NCBI GenBank assembly: GCA_033857955.1 | Contig: JAWVCW010000031.1 | Location: 124,001-188,000 of the forward strand | Origin: Gaiellasilicea sp033857955 | GTDB taxonomy: Bacteria; Actinomycetota; Thermoleophilia; Gaiellales; Gaiellaceae | Direction: 5' to 3' | Length of the DNA stretch: 64,000 nt | Shown: piece by piece, positions 8,579 through 16,990 of the stretch | Position numbering within the stretch: position 1 is the first letter of the stretch | How the letters are laid out: each line of letters opens with the position of its first letter | The notes under the pieces: model-generated | Databases searched by the model: none | What the model was told of the DNA's origin: nothing | Seen by the model: only the letters and a program-made list of their open reading frames with translations | Translations under genes and position numbers: made by a program

Positions 8579-11173
8579 ATGCGCTACGTCTACGACTTCG
8601 ACGAGGACTCCGGCGACGGGGGGCGAGAGCTCCTCGGGGGCAAGGGGGTCGGCCTCGCAGAGATGACGGCACTCGGCGTGCCGGTACCCGCGGGCTTCAC
8701 GATCACGACCGACGCGTGCCGCGCCTACATGGCCTCCGGCGGCGAGCTGCCCGAGGGTCTCGAGGCCGAGGTCGCACAGCACATCGCCTCGCTCGAGTCG
8801 AAGGCGGAGAAGCGGTTCGGCGACCCGGACGACCCGCTGCTCGTCTCCGTCCGCTCGGGCGCGGCGGTCTCGATGCCCGGGATGATGGACACGATCCTCA
8901 ACCTCGGACTCAACGACGAGGCGGTTGCGGGCCTGGCGAAGACGACCGGCAACGAGCGCTTCGCCTACGACTCCTACCGCAGGCTGATCCAGATGTACGG
9001 GGAGGTTGTGGACGGCGTCGAGGGGCACCGCTTCGAGCAGGCGCTCACCGACATGAAGGCGGCGCGCGGCGTGAAGCAGGACGTCGAGCTCGAGGCGACC
9101 GATCTTGCCGAGCTGATCGAGACGTTCAAGCGGACGTACGCCGAGGAGACGGGAAGCCCGTTCCCGCAGAACGCGCGCGCCCAGCTCGAGAAAGCCGTTC
9201 GCGCCGTCTTCGACTCCTGGGATTCGCCTCGCGCCCAGGTCTATCGGCGCACCTACGAGATTGCCGACGATCTCGGCACCGCCGTCAACGTCGTGCAGAT
9301 GGTCTTCGGCAACAAGGGCGACGGCTCCGGCACGGGCGTCTGCTTCACGCGCGACCCGTCCACCGGTGAGAGCCGGCTCTACGGCGAGTTCCTCCAGAAC
9401 GCCCAGGGCGAGGACGTCGTCGCCGGGATCCGCACGCCCGAGCCGATCGAGCGCATGGGGGAGCTGCTGCCGGAGGCGTACGCGCAGTTGCTGGCGACGA
9501 TCCGCCGGCTCGAGGAGCACTACCGCGACATGCAGGACATCGAGTTCACGGTGGAGGAGGGAAAGCTCTTCCTGCTCCAGACGCGCTCGGCGAAGCGCAC
9601 CGCGGCTGCGGCGCTTCGGGCGGCAGTGGAGATGGTCGAGGAGGGCCTGATCTCGAAGGAGGAAGCGGTTGCGCGCATCGACCCGGCGCAGCTCGACCAG
9701 TTGCTGCATCCCATGATCGATCCGGCGGCCGACGTGCAGGTCGTCGCGAAGGGCCTCAACGCCTCGCCGGGCGCGGCGTCCGGCGCGATCGTCTTCGACG
9801 CCGACACCGCCGAGGCGCGCGGCAAGGCCGGCGAGAGCGTGATCCTCGTCCGCTGGGAGACGACGCCGGACGACTTCCACGGGATGGTGCAGGCGGCGGG
9901 GATCCTGACCGCCCACGGGGGGCTCACCTCGCACGCGGCGGTCGTCGCGCGCGGGATGGGGACGCCCTGCGTGACCGGCTGCGAGGCCTTGCACGTCGAC
10001 GTCCGCGCCAAGACGGCGCGCCTGCCCGGTCACGAGCTGAAGGAAGGCGACACGATCACGATCGACGGCGGCAGCGGCGAGGTGATCGTCGGAGAGGTGC
10101 CCCTCGTGCCGCCCCAGATCAACGACGACTTCGCGGCGGTGCTGGAGTGGGCGGACACGATCCGGCGCCTGCGCGTGCGGACGAACGCCGACAATCCGGC
10201 CGACGCGACCAAGGCGCGCGAGTTCGGGGCCGAGGGGATCGGGCTCTGCCGGACCGAGCACATGTTCGCCGACGCCGACCGGCTCGGCCTGATGCGCGAG
10301 ATGATCCTGGCCGCCGACGAGGACGGCAGGCGCTCGGCACTCGACCGGCTGCTGCCGATCCAGCAAGCCGACTTCGAAGGGATCTTCGAGGCGATGGCCG
10401 GCCTGCCGGTGACGATCCGCCTGCTCGACTGGCCGCTGCACGAGTTCCTGCCGGCGCTCGAGGAGGAGCAGGACGAGCAGATGCGCGAGCGAATCCGCGC
10501 GCTGCAGGAGTCGAACCCGATGCTCGGCTTCCGCGCGTGCCGGCTCGGGCTCTTCTTCCCGGAGATCTACGAGATGCAGGTGCGCGCGATCGTTCGCGCT
10601 GCGATCGCCGTGCGCGAGCGCTCGAGCGCGGCGATCGTCGAGATCATGATCCCGCTCGTCGGCTTCGGCGAGGAGCTGAAGCGGCTGCGGGCGCTGACCG
10701 TTCGCGTGGCTGCCGAGGAGGGCGAGCTCGACTACCTCGTCGGGACGATGATCGAGCTTCCACGCGCGTGCGTCCGGGCCGACGAGATCGCCGAGCACGC
10801 AGACTTCTTCTCCTTCGGGACGAACGACCTGACGCAGACCGCGCTTGGCCTCTCCCGCGACGATGCGGGGCGATTCCTCTCGCACTACCTGGAGACCGGA
10901 GTGATCGAGCGCGATCCCTTCGAGACGATCGACCAGGGCGGCGTGGGCGACCTGATGGAGATCGCCGTCGAGCGGGGCCGCCGTACCCGTGAGGACCTCA
11001 AGCTCGGCGTCTGCGGCGAGCACGGGGGCGAGGCGAAGTCGGTCGCGTTCTGCCACCGGCTCGGGCTCGACTACGTGAGCTGCTCGCCGTATCGCGTTCC
11101 GCTCGCGCGGCTCGCCGCAGCCCAGGCCGCGCTGGCCGAGCAGGGCATCGGCGCGGTCGCGATCGGCGGCTAA
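8579..11173 (+). CDS. ppdK: Pyruvate, phosphate dikinase
   Basis: 864 residues, full length. Nucleotide-binding domain: GKGVGLAEMTALGVPVPAGF and VSVRSGAAVSMPGMMDTI. Swivel domain: GGLTSHAAVVARGMG with phosphoacceptor Thr450 and catalytic His452. TIM-barrel PEP/pyruvate domain: GTMIELPRACVRADEIAE, SFGTNDLTQTALG and GVCGEHGG. Interconverts pyruvate + ATP + Pi and PEP + AMP + PPi, so it can run gluconeogenically or glycolytically. The ATG at 8579 is preferred over upstream in-frame codons because these lie inside the divergent gene. Controlled by the regulator at 6354. Confidence 0.97.
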   Translation: MRYVYDFDEDSGDGGRELLGGKGVGLAEMTALGVPVPAGFTITTDACRAYMASGGELPEGLEAEVAQHIASLESKAEKRFGDPDDPLLVSVRSGAAVSMPGMMDTILNLGLNDEAVAGLAKTTGNERFAYDSYRRLIQMYGEVVDGVEGHRFEQALTDMKAARGVKQDVELEATDLAELIETFKRTYAEETGSPFPQNARAQLEKAVRAVFDSWDSPRAQVYRRTYEIADDLGTAVNVVQMVFGNKGDGSGTGVCFTRDPSTGESRLYGEFLQNAQGEDVVAGIRTPEPIERMGELLPEAYAQLLATIRRLEEHYRDMQDIEFTVEEGKLFLLQTRSAKRTAAAALRAAVEMVEEGLISKEEAVARIDPAQLDQLLHPMIDPAADVQVVAKGLNASPGAASGAIVFDADTAEARGKAGESVILVRWETTPDDFHGMVQAAGILTAHGGLTSHAAVVARGMGTPCVTGCEALHVDVRAKTARLPGHELKEGDTITIDGGSGEVIVGEVPLVPPQINDDFAAVLEWADTIRRLRVRTNADNPADATKAREFGAEGIGLCRTEHMFADADRLGLMREMILAADEDGRRSALDRLLPIQQADFEGIFEAMAGLPVTIRLLDWPLHEFLPALEEEQDEQMRERIRALQESNPMLGFRACRLGLFFPEIYEMQVRAIVRAAIAVRERSSAAIVEIMIPLVGFGEELKRLRALTVRVAAEEGELDYLVGTMIELPRACVRADEIAEHADFFSFGTNDLTQTALGLSRDDAGRFLSHYLETGVIERDPFETIDQGGVGDLMEIAVERGRRTREDLKLGVCGEHGGEAKSVAFCHRLGLDYVSCSPYRVPLARLAAAQAALAEQGIGAVAIGG

Positions 11174-11179
11174 GCCGCG

Positions 11180-12028
11180 CTAGGCGTAGCCGCGCACTTT
11201 CCAGTACGCGACGGCGACGCTGAGCGCGCCGATGGCGACGATGCTGGCGATCGACAGAAGGTCGATCCGGCTGTAGACCGCGCTCCGCTTGCCGAGCTGC
11301 GAGAGGGCGAGGATGCAGAGCGCGCCACCGGCGAGACCACCGAGGTGCCCTCCAATGGAGATCGACCCGCGAAAGTAGAACGTGAAGGCGAGGTTGACGA
11401 TGAGCAGCGACACCGCGCTCCCGCCAAGCACGTAGGTCTGCTGGCGCTCGAGCACGATCGCGGCGCCGAGGATCCCGAAGATCGCGCCGGACGCGCCGAC
11501 GGTGATACCGGTCGGCGTCACGATCAGGGCTCCCGCCGAGCCTGCGAGGCCGGAGACGAGGTAGAGCAGCAGGTAGCGCACCGGCCCGAGCCAGCTTTCG
11601 AGCGGCCGGCCGATCCACCAGAGCGCGAGCATGTTCATTCCGAGGTGGATGGGGCCGTAGTGGAGGAATGCCGCGGTGATCAACCGGTACCAGTCCCCCT
11701 GCGCCACGAGCGGCCCGTAGAGCGCCCCGTGCTCGAAGATCCAGCCCGAGTTGGCGTTGACCGAGGCGCCACCCGCGAGCTGGAGCAGGTAGATGCCGAC
11801 GTTGATTGCTATCAGCGTCGTGGTCACGATGCCCGGGTTGCGGCTCGTGCTCCGTTGCACGTTCTGGACGACCCGCGCGGCGCCTCGCGCCTTGCCCGAG
11901 TGATCGGGACAGCGAATCCCGACCGGGCTGAACGTCATGCAGTCCGGGCAGATCGGCCGGCCGCATTCCGAGCACGAGACGCCCGTCTCGCGGTCGGGGT
12001 GCCGGTAGCACCTGAGAAGCTCGGTCAT
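11180..12028 (-). CDS. Rhomboid-family intramembrane serine protease with N-terminal zinc finger
   Basis: 282 residues from ATG 12028 (a GTG lies one codon upstream at 12031). Residues 8-44 form a B-box-like zinc finger (CYRHPDRETGVSCSECGRP, then CPDC and CPDH). Six or so membrane segments follow, with HLGMNMLALWWIG, the catalytic Ser in GASGAIFG (about residue 180) and the catalytic His in GGHLGGLAGG (about 228). It cleaves transmembrane substrates within the cytoplasmic membrane. ATG 12028 puts the TAGGCT box 8 nt upstream, matching the spacing at neighbouring promoters. Confidence 0.92.
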   Translation of the reverse strand: MTELLRCYRHPDRETGVSCSECGRPICPDCMTFSPVGIRCPDHSGKARGAARVVQNVQRSTSRNPGIVTTTLIAINVGIYLLQLAGGASVNANSGWIFEHGALYGPLVAQGDWYRLITAAFLHYGPIHLGMNMLALWWIGRPLESWLGPVRYLLLYLVSGLAGSAGALIVTPTGITVGASGAIFGILGAAIVLERQQTYVLGGSAVSLLIVNLAFTFYFRGSISIGGHLGGLAGGALCILALSQLGKRSAVYSRIDLLSIASIVAIGALSVAVAYWKVRGYA

Positions 12029-12035
12029 CACTGTC

Positions 12036-12042
12036 TAGCCTA
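12036..12042. promoter_or_regulatory. Interlocked divergent -10 boxes, rhomboid / comB
   Basis: The 7-bp TAGCCTA reads as TAGCCT on the plus strand (12036-12041; 7 nt before ATG 12049) and as TAGGCT on the minus strand (12042-12037; 8 nt before ATG 12028). Confidence 0.45.
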
Positions 12043-12104
12043 GCCACCATGAGGGTTCACGTTGCGTTCACCCCGACGAGGCGGCAGGCACCCCGACCGG
12101 CATC

Positions 12105-12731
12105 GTGGTCGACGTCCTGCGGGCTACGTCGACGATCGCGCAGGCTCTCTCGGCCGGTTACGAGCGCGTGCTCTGCGTGGCGGAGATCGAGCAGGCACGA
12201 ACGCTGCGCGCAGAGCTTCCCGACAGCATCGTCGGCGGCGACCGCGATGCGATCCAGATCGACGGCTTCGACGTGGGCGCCTCGCCGCGCGAGTTCCTCG
12301 AACCGCGTGCCAGAACGCTGATCCTCTCGACGACGAAAGGCACGCGGACGATCCTCACGGCCTCGGAGCGCTGCGGCGAGGTGCTGCTCGGCAGCCTGCT
12401 GAACCTGGACGCGGTGACGGCGGCGGCGCGTGAGCGCGGGGAGGACGTGGCGATCCTCTGCGCGGGGTACAAGGGCGCGTTCGCACTGGACGACGCCTAC
12501 TGCGCGGGCCGAATCGTGCAACTGCTCGACGGCGAGCGGACGGACGCCGCGGTGGCAGCGGAGGTGATCGCCGGCGCCTATCCGAGCGCACTCGAGGGGT
12601 TGAGCGCGCGGACGTACGGGCCGCCCGGGCTCGAGGAGGTCATCGCCTTCTGCGCCCAGGAGAGCGTGCTGGACGTCGTCCCGCGGCTCGCCGGGATCGG
12701 CGGCGGCGTAGCGGAGATACTGCTCCAGTAG
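12105..12731 (+). CDS. comB: 2-phosphosulfolactate phosphatase ComB (N-terminus frameshifted)
   Basis: 208 residues from GTG 12105. ComB features: VVDVLRATSTIAQALSAGY, STTKGTRTI, VLLGSLLN, ILCAGYKGAFALDDAYCAG. The family converts 2-phosphosulfolactate to sulfolactate (coenzyme M-type route) or acts on related phosphates. The expected first strand is encoded from ATG 12049 (MRVHVAFTP) but in another frame. One extra C in the C-run at 12071-12074 would join it to DEAAGTPTGIVVDV. So this is either a one-base deletion, a sequence error, or a truncated but translated gene. It ends in TAG overlapping the next GTG by 1 nt. Confidence 0.85.
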   Translation: MVDVLRATSTIAQALSAGYERVLCVAEIEQARTLRAELPDSIVGGDRDAIQIDGFDVGASPREFLEPRARTLILSTTKGTRTILTASERCGEVLLGSLLNLDAVTAAARERGEDVAILCAGYKGAFALDDAYCAGRIVQLLDGERTDAAVAAEVIAGAYPSALEGLSARTYGPPGLEEVIAFCAQESVLDVVPRLAGIGGGVAEILLQ

Positions 12732-13429
12732 TGCTGACGGCAGCGGACCTCGCACGCTACGAGTCGCCTCGCGGGCGGGCGAATGTGGCAAGTGCCGTCC
12801 TGCTCGTCATCCTCGTCGCCGACCTCGTCGCGATCTGGTCGAGCCAGGCGGAGTACTCCCTGCTCGGCAGGATCGACGCGGGCAAGTTCGCCTCCGCCGG
12901 CGAGCTGACGCGGAACGACAACCGGCAGATGATCATCGGCTACACGGAGTTCGGACTGTTCGTTGTCGGCGTGATCTCGTTCGTGTCGTGGTTCGTTCAG
13001 GCGTACCGCAACGCCGAGGCGCTCGGCGCGAACGGCCTTCGCCATTCGTCGAGTTGGGCGCTCTGGTCGTGGTTCGTGCCGGTTCTGAATCTGTTCCGGC
13101 CGAAGCAGATCGCCAACGACATCTGGCGTGCATCCTCGCCGGCGATCTCCCTGTCGCGGCAACGGGAGTGGGAGCTCCTCAACCCACCCGTTCTTCTGCT
13201 GGCGTGGTGGATCGCGTTTCTCGTCTCGCGCTGGTCCACGAACCTGTCACGCGCGTACGCGGACGCGTCGACGGCCGGCGCCCTCCAGAGTCTCGATCGC
13301 GTCTGGATGTTCGGCGACTCGATCGATGCCGTCGCCGCCGTGCTGGCGATCGTCGTCGTGACCATGATGACCCGGCGTCTCGAAGCGCGCTTCGTGCGCG
13401 CGACCACTGCGCTGGCGCAGCTCGCTTGA
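12731..13429 (+). CDS. DUF4328-like polytopic membrane protein
   Basis: 232 residues with about four hydrophobic segments (ASAVLLVILVADLVAIW, YTEFGLFVVGVISFVSWFV, PPVLLLAWWIAFLVS, DAVAAVLAIVVVTMM). The central WSWFVPVLNLFRPKQIANDIW is the hallmark of DUF4328 membrane proteins of unknown function common in actinobacteria. The GTG start overlaps the comB stop by 1 nt, implying co-expression. Confidence 0.75.
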   Translation: MLTAADLARYESPRGRANVASAVLLVILVADLVAIWSSQAEYSLLGRIDAGKFASAGELTRNDNRQMIIGYTEFGLFVVGVISFVSWFVQAYRNAEALGANGLRHSSSWALWSWFVPVLNLFRPKQIANDIWRASSPAISLSRQREWELLNPPVLLLAWWIAFLVSRWSTNLSRAYADASTAGALQSLDRVWMFGDSIDAVAAVLAIVVVTMMTRRLEARFVRATTALAQLA

Positions 13430-13430
13430 G

Positions 13431-15329
13431 CTAGGCCGCGGGAAGCAGCACGCGGAACGTCGAGCCCAGGCCGAGAGCGCTCTCGATCTCGATCGTGCCG
13501 CCGCTCTGGCTGACGAAGCCGTACGCCGTTGCAAGGCCCAGGCCCGTGCCCTTGCCGATGTCCTTCGTCGTGAAGAACGGCTCGAAGGCGCGGTTGCGGG
13601 TCTCCTCGTTCATGCCGGTGCCTGTGTCGGTGACCTCGATCGACACGAAGGCTTCGCCATCGAGCTCGACGGCGTTCGTCGTGATCGTCAGGCGGCCGCC
13701 GGCCGGCATCGCATCGCGGCCGTTCAGAACGAAGTTGAGCACGACCTGAGCAAGCTGGTCAGGGTCGGTCTCCACGCGGGCGAGCGTGTCCGCGAACGCC
13801 GTTGTCAGCTCGACCTCGGCTCCGAGCGTCCGTGCGAGCATCGACTCGAGACCGCGCAGGACGTCGTTCACGTCGAGCCGCTGGGGCAGCAGCACCTGCT
13901 TGCGGCTGAACGCGAGCAGCTGCCGGGTCAGGGCCGCCGCGTGGGCGGCTGCCTTCCGGACCTGATCGACGTCATCCGCTCGCGGATCGCCTTCCTCGAA
14001 GGAATCCGCGAGCAGCTCTGCGTAGCCCGTGATCGCCGTCAACATGTTGTTGAAGTCGTGCGCGATCCCGCCGGCGAGCTGGCCGACGGCCTCCATCTTC
14101 TGCGACTGCCGCAGCTGCTCCTCGAGGTGTTTCTGCTCGGTGATGTCGAGCAGGAAGCCCTGGTGGCTCACGATGGTGTCCTCTTCGTTTCGCATCGGCA
14201 TCGTCTGGTCGAGCACCCAGACGACGCGCCCATCGCGGGCGACGAACCGGAACTCGATGCGCGTCGGCACGCCGCCCGCTCGCGCATCGTGGGCCAGCGC
14301 CCGCACGCGCTCGCGATCGTCCGGATGGACACCATCCCGCGCGAGCCGGGGGTCCGCGGCCCACTCCTCAGGCGTGTAGCCGAGCAGCGATTCGACCTGC
14401 GGGCTCATGTAGAGCGACGTAAACGGCTCCTCGACGCTGTTCATGTAGGTGACGAGCGGAATGTTCTCGATCAGGGAGCGGTAGCGCGCTTCGGCGGCAG
14501 TCCGCTCCTCCTCGGCCCGGACGATCTCGGTGAGGTCCCGCAGCGTGCCGGTGAAGAACGTCTTGCCGTCCCGCTCGAGCTTCGTGATCGCGAGCTCGGC
14601 GGTGAACATCGATCCGTCCTTGCGCAACGCCGGCAGCCTCAGCCGCTGTCCCATGATCCGGCTCTCGCCGGTTTCGGCCGCGCGGGCGAGTCCCTGCTCG
14701 TGACGCTCGCGGAGTTCCTCTGGAACGATCAGGTCTCCGAGCCGGCAGCCGATCACCTCCTCGCGAGTCCAGCCGAACGTGTGCTCGCAGGCGGGATTCC
14801 ACTCGCGGACCATTCCATCGTGGTCCATGACGATGATGCAGTCGAGCGAGGAGTCGAGCACGGCTTCCCGCTCCGCTGCGGCCTCGCACGCCAGTACGAC
14901 TGCGCTGCGCAGCCCGAGCCGCGTCACGACAGCGGCTGCGACCTCGGTGAGCAGCTCGCTCTCATCGTCCGTCCAGGCACGCGGGTCGACGTCCACGACG
15001 CAGAGCGCGCCGAGCGGCAGGCCCTCGCCGTCGATGAGCGGGATCCCCGCGAACCCTCGGAACCCGAGCTCGCGAATCGTCTTGTGCGTGCCGAGCGCGG
15101 GGTGAGCGCCCGCGTCCTCGACGAGCAACGGCCCGCGGGCAGCTATGACGTCCCGGCAGAGAGCGTTCAGCTCACCTTCGTCGTCCAGGAGCGAGATCAG
15201 ACCCGCTGAGGCGCCGACGACGCGGATGGCCAGCTTCACCAGCCGGTCGAAGTCGCCTTCGGGAGGCGACACAAGAACCCCGTGCGCTTGCGTGGACCCG
15301 AGTGAGAGCATCCCGTCGGCAATCGGCAT
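13431..15329 (-). CDS. Sensor histidine kinase, GAF-PAS-PAS-HisKA-HATPase
   Basis: 632 residues from ATG 15329; the longer open frame runs across the imuB promoter and is not used. No membrane segments. Order: GAF (about 25-160; SLLDDEGELNALCRDVIA, GFAGIPLIDGEGLPLGALC), PAS (about 175-290; FGWTREEVIG), a second PAS/PAC (about 305-430; LLGYTPEEW), HisKA with phospho-acceptor His424 in GGIAHDFNNMLTAITGYAEL, then the HATPase boxes NFVLNGRDAM, DTGTGM and GKGTGLGLAT. A soluble sensor with no adjacent response regulator; its partner is unknown. Confidence 0.92.
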   Translation of the reverse strand: MPIADGMLSLGSTQAHGVLVSPPEGDFDRLVKLAIRVVGASAGLISLLDDEGELNALCRDVIAARGPLLVEDAGAHPALGTHKTIRELGFRGFAGIPLIDGEGLPLGALCVVDVDPRAWTDDESELLTEVAAAVVTRLGLRSAVVLACEAAAEREAVLDSSLDCIIVMDHDGMVREWNPACEHTFGWTREEVIGCRLGDLIVPEELRERHEQGLARAAETGESRIMGQRLRLPALRKDGSMFTAELAITKLERDGKTFFTGTLRDLTEIVRAEEERTAAEARYRSLIENIPLVTYMNSVEEPFTSLYMSPQVESLLGYTPEEWAADPRLARDGVHPDDRERVRALAHDARAGGVPTRIEFRFVARDGRVVWVLDQTMPMRNEEDTIVSHQGFLLDITEQKHLEEQLRQSQKMEAVGQLAGGIAHDFNNMLTAITGYAELLADSFEEGDPRADDVDQVRKAAAHAAALTRQLLAFSRKQVLLPQRLDVNDVLRGLESMLARTLGAEVELTTAFADTLARVETDPDQLAQVVLNFVLNGRDAMPAGGRLTITTNAVELDGEAFVSIEVTDTGTGMNEETRNRAFEPFFTTKDIGKGTGLGLATAYGFVSQSGGTIEIESALGLGSTFRVLLPAA

Positions 15330-15353
15330 TTCCGATTCGAAATTGAGAAATGT

Positions 15354-15381
15354 TTGACAGGAACACCCGTTCTGATATAGA
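15354..15381 (+). promoter_or_regulatory. imuB promoter (TTGACA-N16-TATAGA)
   Basis: A consensus -35 TTGACA (15354-15359) and TATAGA (15376-15381) are separated by 16 nt. Predicted initiation is at about 15388, only about 6 nt before ATG 15394. LexA-type boxes cover the spacer and the -10/start region. Confidence 0.6.
15361..15372. promoter_or_regulatory. LexA (SOS) box 1
   Basis: GAACACCCGTTC matches the Gram-positive/actinobacterial SOS consensus GAACRNNYGTTC. It lies between the -35 and -10 elements of the imuB promoter. Confidence 0.75.
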
Positions 15382-15391
15382 ACATACGTTC
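15380..15391. promoter_or_regulatory. LexA (SOS) box 2
   Basis: GAACATACGTTC is a perfect match to GAACRNNYGTTC. It overlaps the end of the -10 and ends 2 nt before the imuB ATG, so bound LexA would cover the transcription start. Centre-to-centre spacing from box 1 is 19 bp, close to two helical turns. Confidence 0.8.
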
Positions 15392-15393
15392 CC

Positions 15394-16578
15394 ATGATCG
15401 CCTGTCTCCTGATCCCCGGTTTCGAGCTCCGCGCGGCGCTGCGGGGCAAGCCGAGACTGGCGCTCACGCCGGCGGCACTCGCACCTGTGCCGGGAACGGA
15501 GCCGCTCGTGGGCCCGGTCACCGCCGCCGCCGAGCTCGCGGGAGTGCAGCCGGGGATGCGGTTGGGCGAGGCGCTCGCGATGTGCCCGCAGCTCGTCCTC
15601 GTCGAGCAGGATCCCGCAACGGTCGAGCGCGAGTGGGAGGGGGCGCTGCGTCGGCTCGAGGATTCCGGTTTCGCGGTCGACCCCGAGGAGCCGGGTCGCG
15701 TCTACTTCGAGACCAAGGGCGTCGAGCGGTTGTACGGAGGCCTGGAGGCGGCGCTCGAACGGGCGCTCGCCTCTGTCGGAACTGCCTGGGACCCACGCGC
15801 GGGCGCTGCGCAGCGCCGGTTCGCCGCTCTGGCGGCGGCGAGCGTCGCGCGTCCCGGGCAGGCACTCGTCGTCTCGGCCGGGAAGGAGGAAAGGTTCCTG
15901 GCGCCGTTGCCGCTGTCGCTCCTGCCACTTCCGTCCGACCGCTACGCAGAGCTCGAAGGGCTGGGAGTGCGCCGCCTCGGGGAGCTGGCGGCGCTGCCGG
16001 GGGGAGCGGTCGCGGAGCGGCTCGGCCGGGAGGGACGGCAGGCGTGGGCTCTTGCGCGCGGCGGCGAAAGCGCTCGCGTGCGCGGCAGGCGGCCGCCGGC
16101 CGAGCTCGCAGAGGCACTCGAGTTCCCGGAGGCGGTCGGAAACGAGCTGACGCTCAGGCGTGCGTTCGGCTCCCTCCTCGACCGGCTGCTCTCACGGCCG
16201 GAGCGGGCGGGACGGCCCTTCCGCAAGGTCGCTCTCTCCGCCCGTCTCGTCGGCGGCGGCTCCTGGCGCCGCACGGTGACGCTGCGCGACCCCACGGCCG
16301 ACCGGCCGCGGCTTCGCTCGGCAGTCGGCCCCAAGCTGCTCGAGATCCCGGCTCCCGTCCTCGAGCTCCGCCTCGAGGCGGTCGAGCTCTCGGAGTCGGT
16401 CGGCCGGCAACTCGAGCTCGTCAAACCCGTAGGCGACGAGGTGAACGCACGCCTGAGCGACGGGTTGCGCCAGGTGCGCGCCAGCACCGGCTCCGGTTCC
16501 GTCGTCGCCGTCGTGGAGGTGGCGCCGTGGTCGCGGATTCCGGAAGCACGAGCGCTGTTCGTTCCGCGGGACGAATAA
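15394..16578 (+). CDS. imuB: Y-family polymerase homologue ImuB, mutasome subunit
   Basis: 394 residues. Y-family palm/finger/thumb/little-finger layout, but the catalytic acidic residues are missing. The N-terminal strand reads MIACLLIPGFELRAAL where active enzymes have D-x-D-x-F, and the S-x-D-E-x motif is replaced by YFETKGVERLYGG. This loss is typical of ImuB, which acts as a clamp-binding hub that recruits DnaE2. Thumb HhH-like segment: LEGLGVRRLGELAALPG. It is shorter than many ImuB proteins (about 500 residues), lacking much of the C-terminal tail. Controlled by two SOS boxes. No imuA gene lies upstream. Confidence 0.85.
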   Translation: MIACLLIPGFELRAALRGKPRLALTPAALAPVPGTEPLVGPVTAAAELAGVQPGMRLGEALAMCPQLVLVEQDPATVEREWEGALRRLEDSGFAVDPEEPGRVYFETKGVERLYGGLEAALERALASVGTAWDPRAGAAQRRFAALAAASVARPGQALVVSAGKEERFLAPLPLSLLPLPSDRYAELEGLGVRRLGELAALPGGAVAERLGREGRQAWALARGGESARVRGRRPPAELAEALEFPEAVGNELTLRRAFGSLLDRLLSRPERAGRPFRKVALSARLVGGGSWRRTVTLRDPTADRPRLRSAVGPKLLEIPAPVLELRLEAVELSESVGRQLELVKPVGDEVNARLSDGLRQVRASTGSGSVVAVVEVAPWSRIPEARALFVPRDE

Positions 16579-16591
16579 TCGTCCTGTGTGG

Positions 16592-16715
16592 CCATGTCCG
16601 GGGTCAGACCCCGGACATGGCCGCTTCGTCCCTGCTCCATGTCTGTTTGCGGGGCAAGCGCCTGTTGAGCGCCTGTCGCTTTCGGACACGACGGGGTCTG
16701 ACCCCGGACATGTCC
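16592..16715. repeat. Pair of REP-like palindromes (REPIN-like unit)
   Basis: A 29-bp perfect palindrome (CCATGTCCGGGGTC at 16592-16605, A, GACCCCGGACATGG at 16607-16620) and a second copy (GGGGTC T GACCCC at 16693-16705 followed by GGACATG) bracket about 70 nt. The unit fills the gap between imuB and the DUF6504 gene. A related palindrome occurs at 20813-20833. Confidence 0.7.
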
Positions 16716-16726
16716 CTCGCAGCCAG

Positions 16727-16990
16727 GTGTGCGTACCGCTCGTGCTGAGGGCTGCAGGACGGATCAACGCGCCTCGACCGGCGCTCGTCGAGGCGAGCCC
16801 CGTCGGCGTGCCCGTGCGCGTGAACAGGGAGGCTGTCTCGCTCGTGCGCGAGGAGTGGCGCGTGGTCGACCGCTGGTGGACGGAGGACCCGCTCGACCGT
16901 CGCTACTTCGAGGTCGTGCTCGAGTCGGGCCAGAACGCGTGTGTGTTCAGGGACGAGGAAGCAGGCTGCTGGTTCAGCCAGCGGGCTTGA
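16727..16990 (+). CDS. DUF6504-family small protein of the mutasome locus
   Basis: About 87 residues from GTG 16727 (or 82 from GTG 16742). Core: RINAPRPALVEA, VREEWRVVDRWWTEDPLDRR, YFEVVLESG and CVFRDEEAGCWFSQRA. Small proteins with this W-x-V-x-D-R-W-W pattern are typically encoded beside imuB and dnaE2 in actinobacteria; their role is unknown. No clear SD sequence is seen at either start. Its 3' end overlaps the convergent TfoX-like gene by 17 nt. Confidence 0.7.
   Translation: MCVPLVLRAAGRINAPRPALVEASPVGVPVRVNREAVSLVREEWRVVDRWWTEDPLDRRYFEVVLESGQNACVFRDEEAGCWFSQRA

Noticed and set aside
7958..11056. 1032-codon minus-strand open frame across ppdK
   Set aside because: Antisense shadow of ppdK, rich in His/Leu/Arg with no motifs; the plus strand encodes a textbook PPDK.
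15330..15521. Upstream extension of the histidine kinase to residue -64
   Set aside because: The extra sequence would cross the imuB promoter, SOS boxes and coding start, and is not protein-like.
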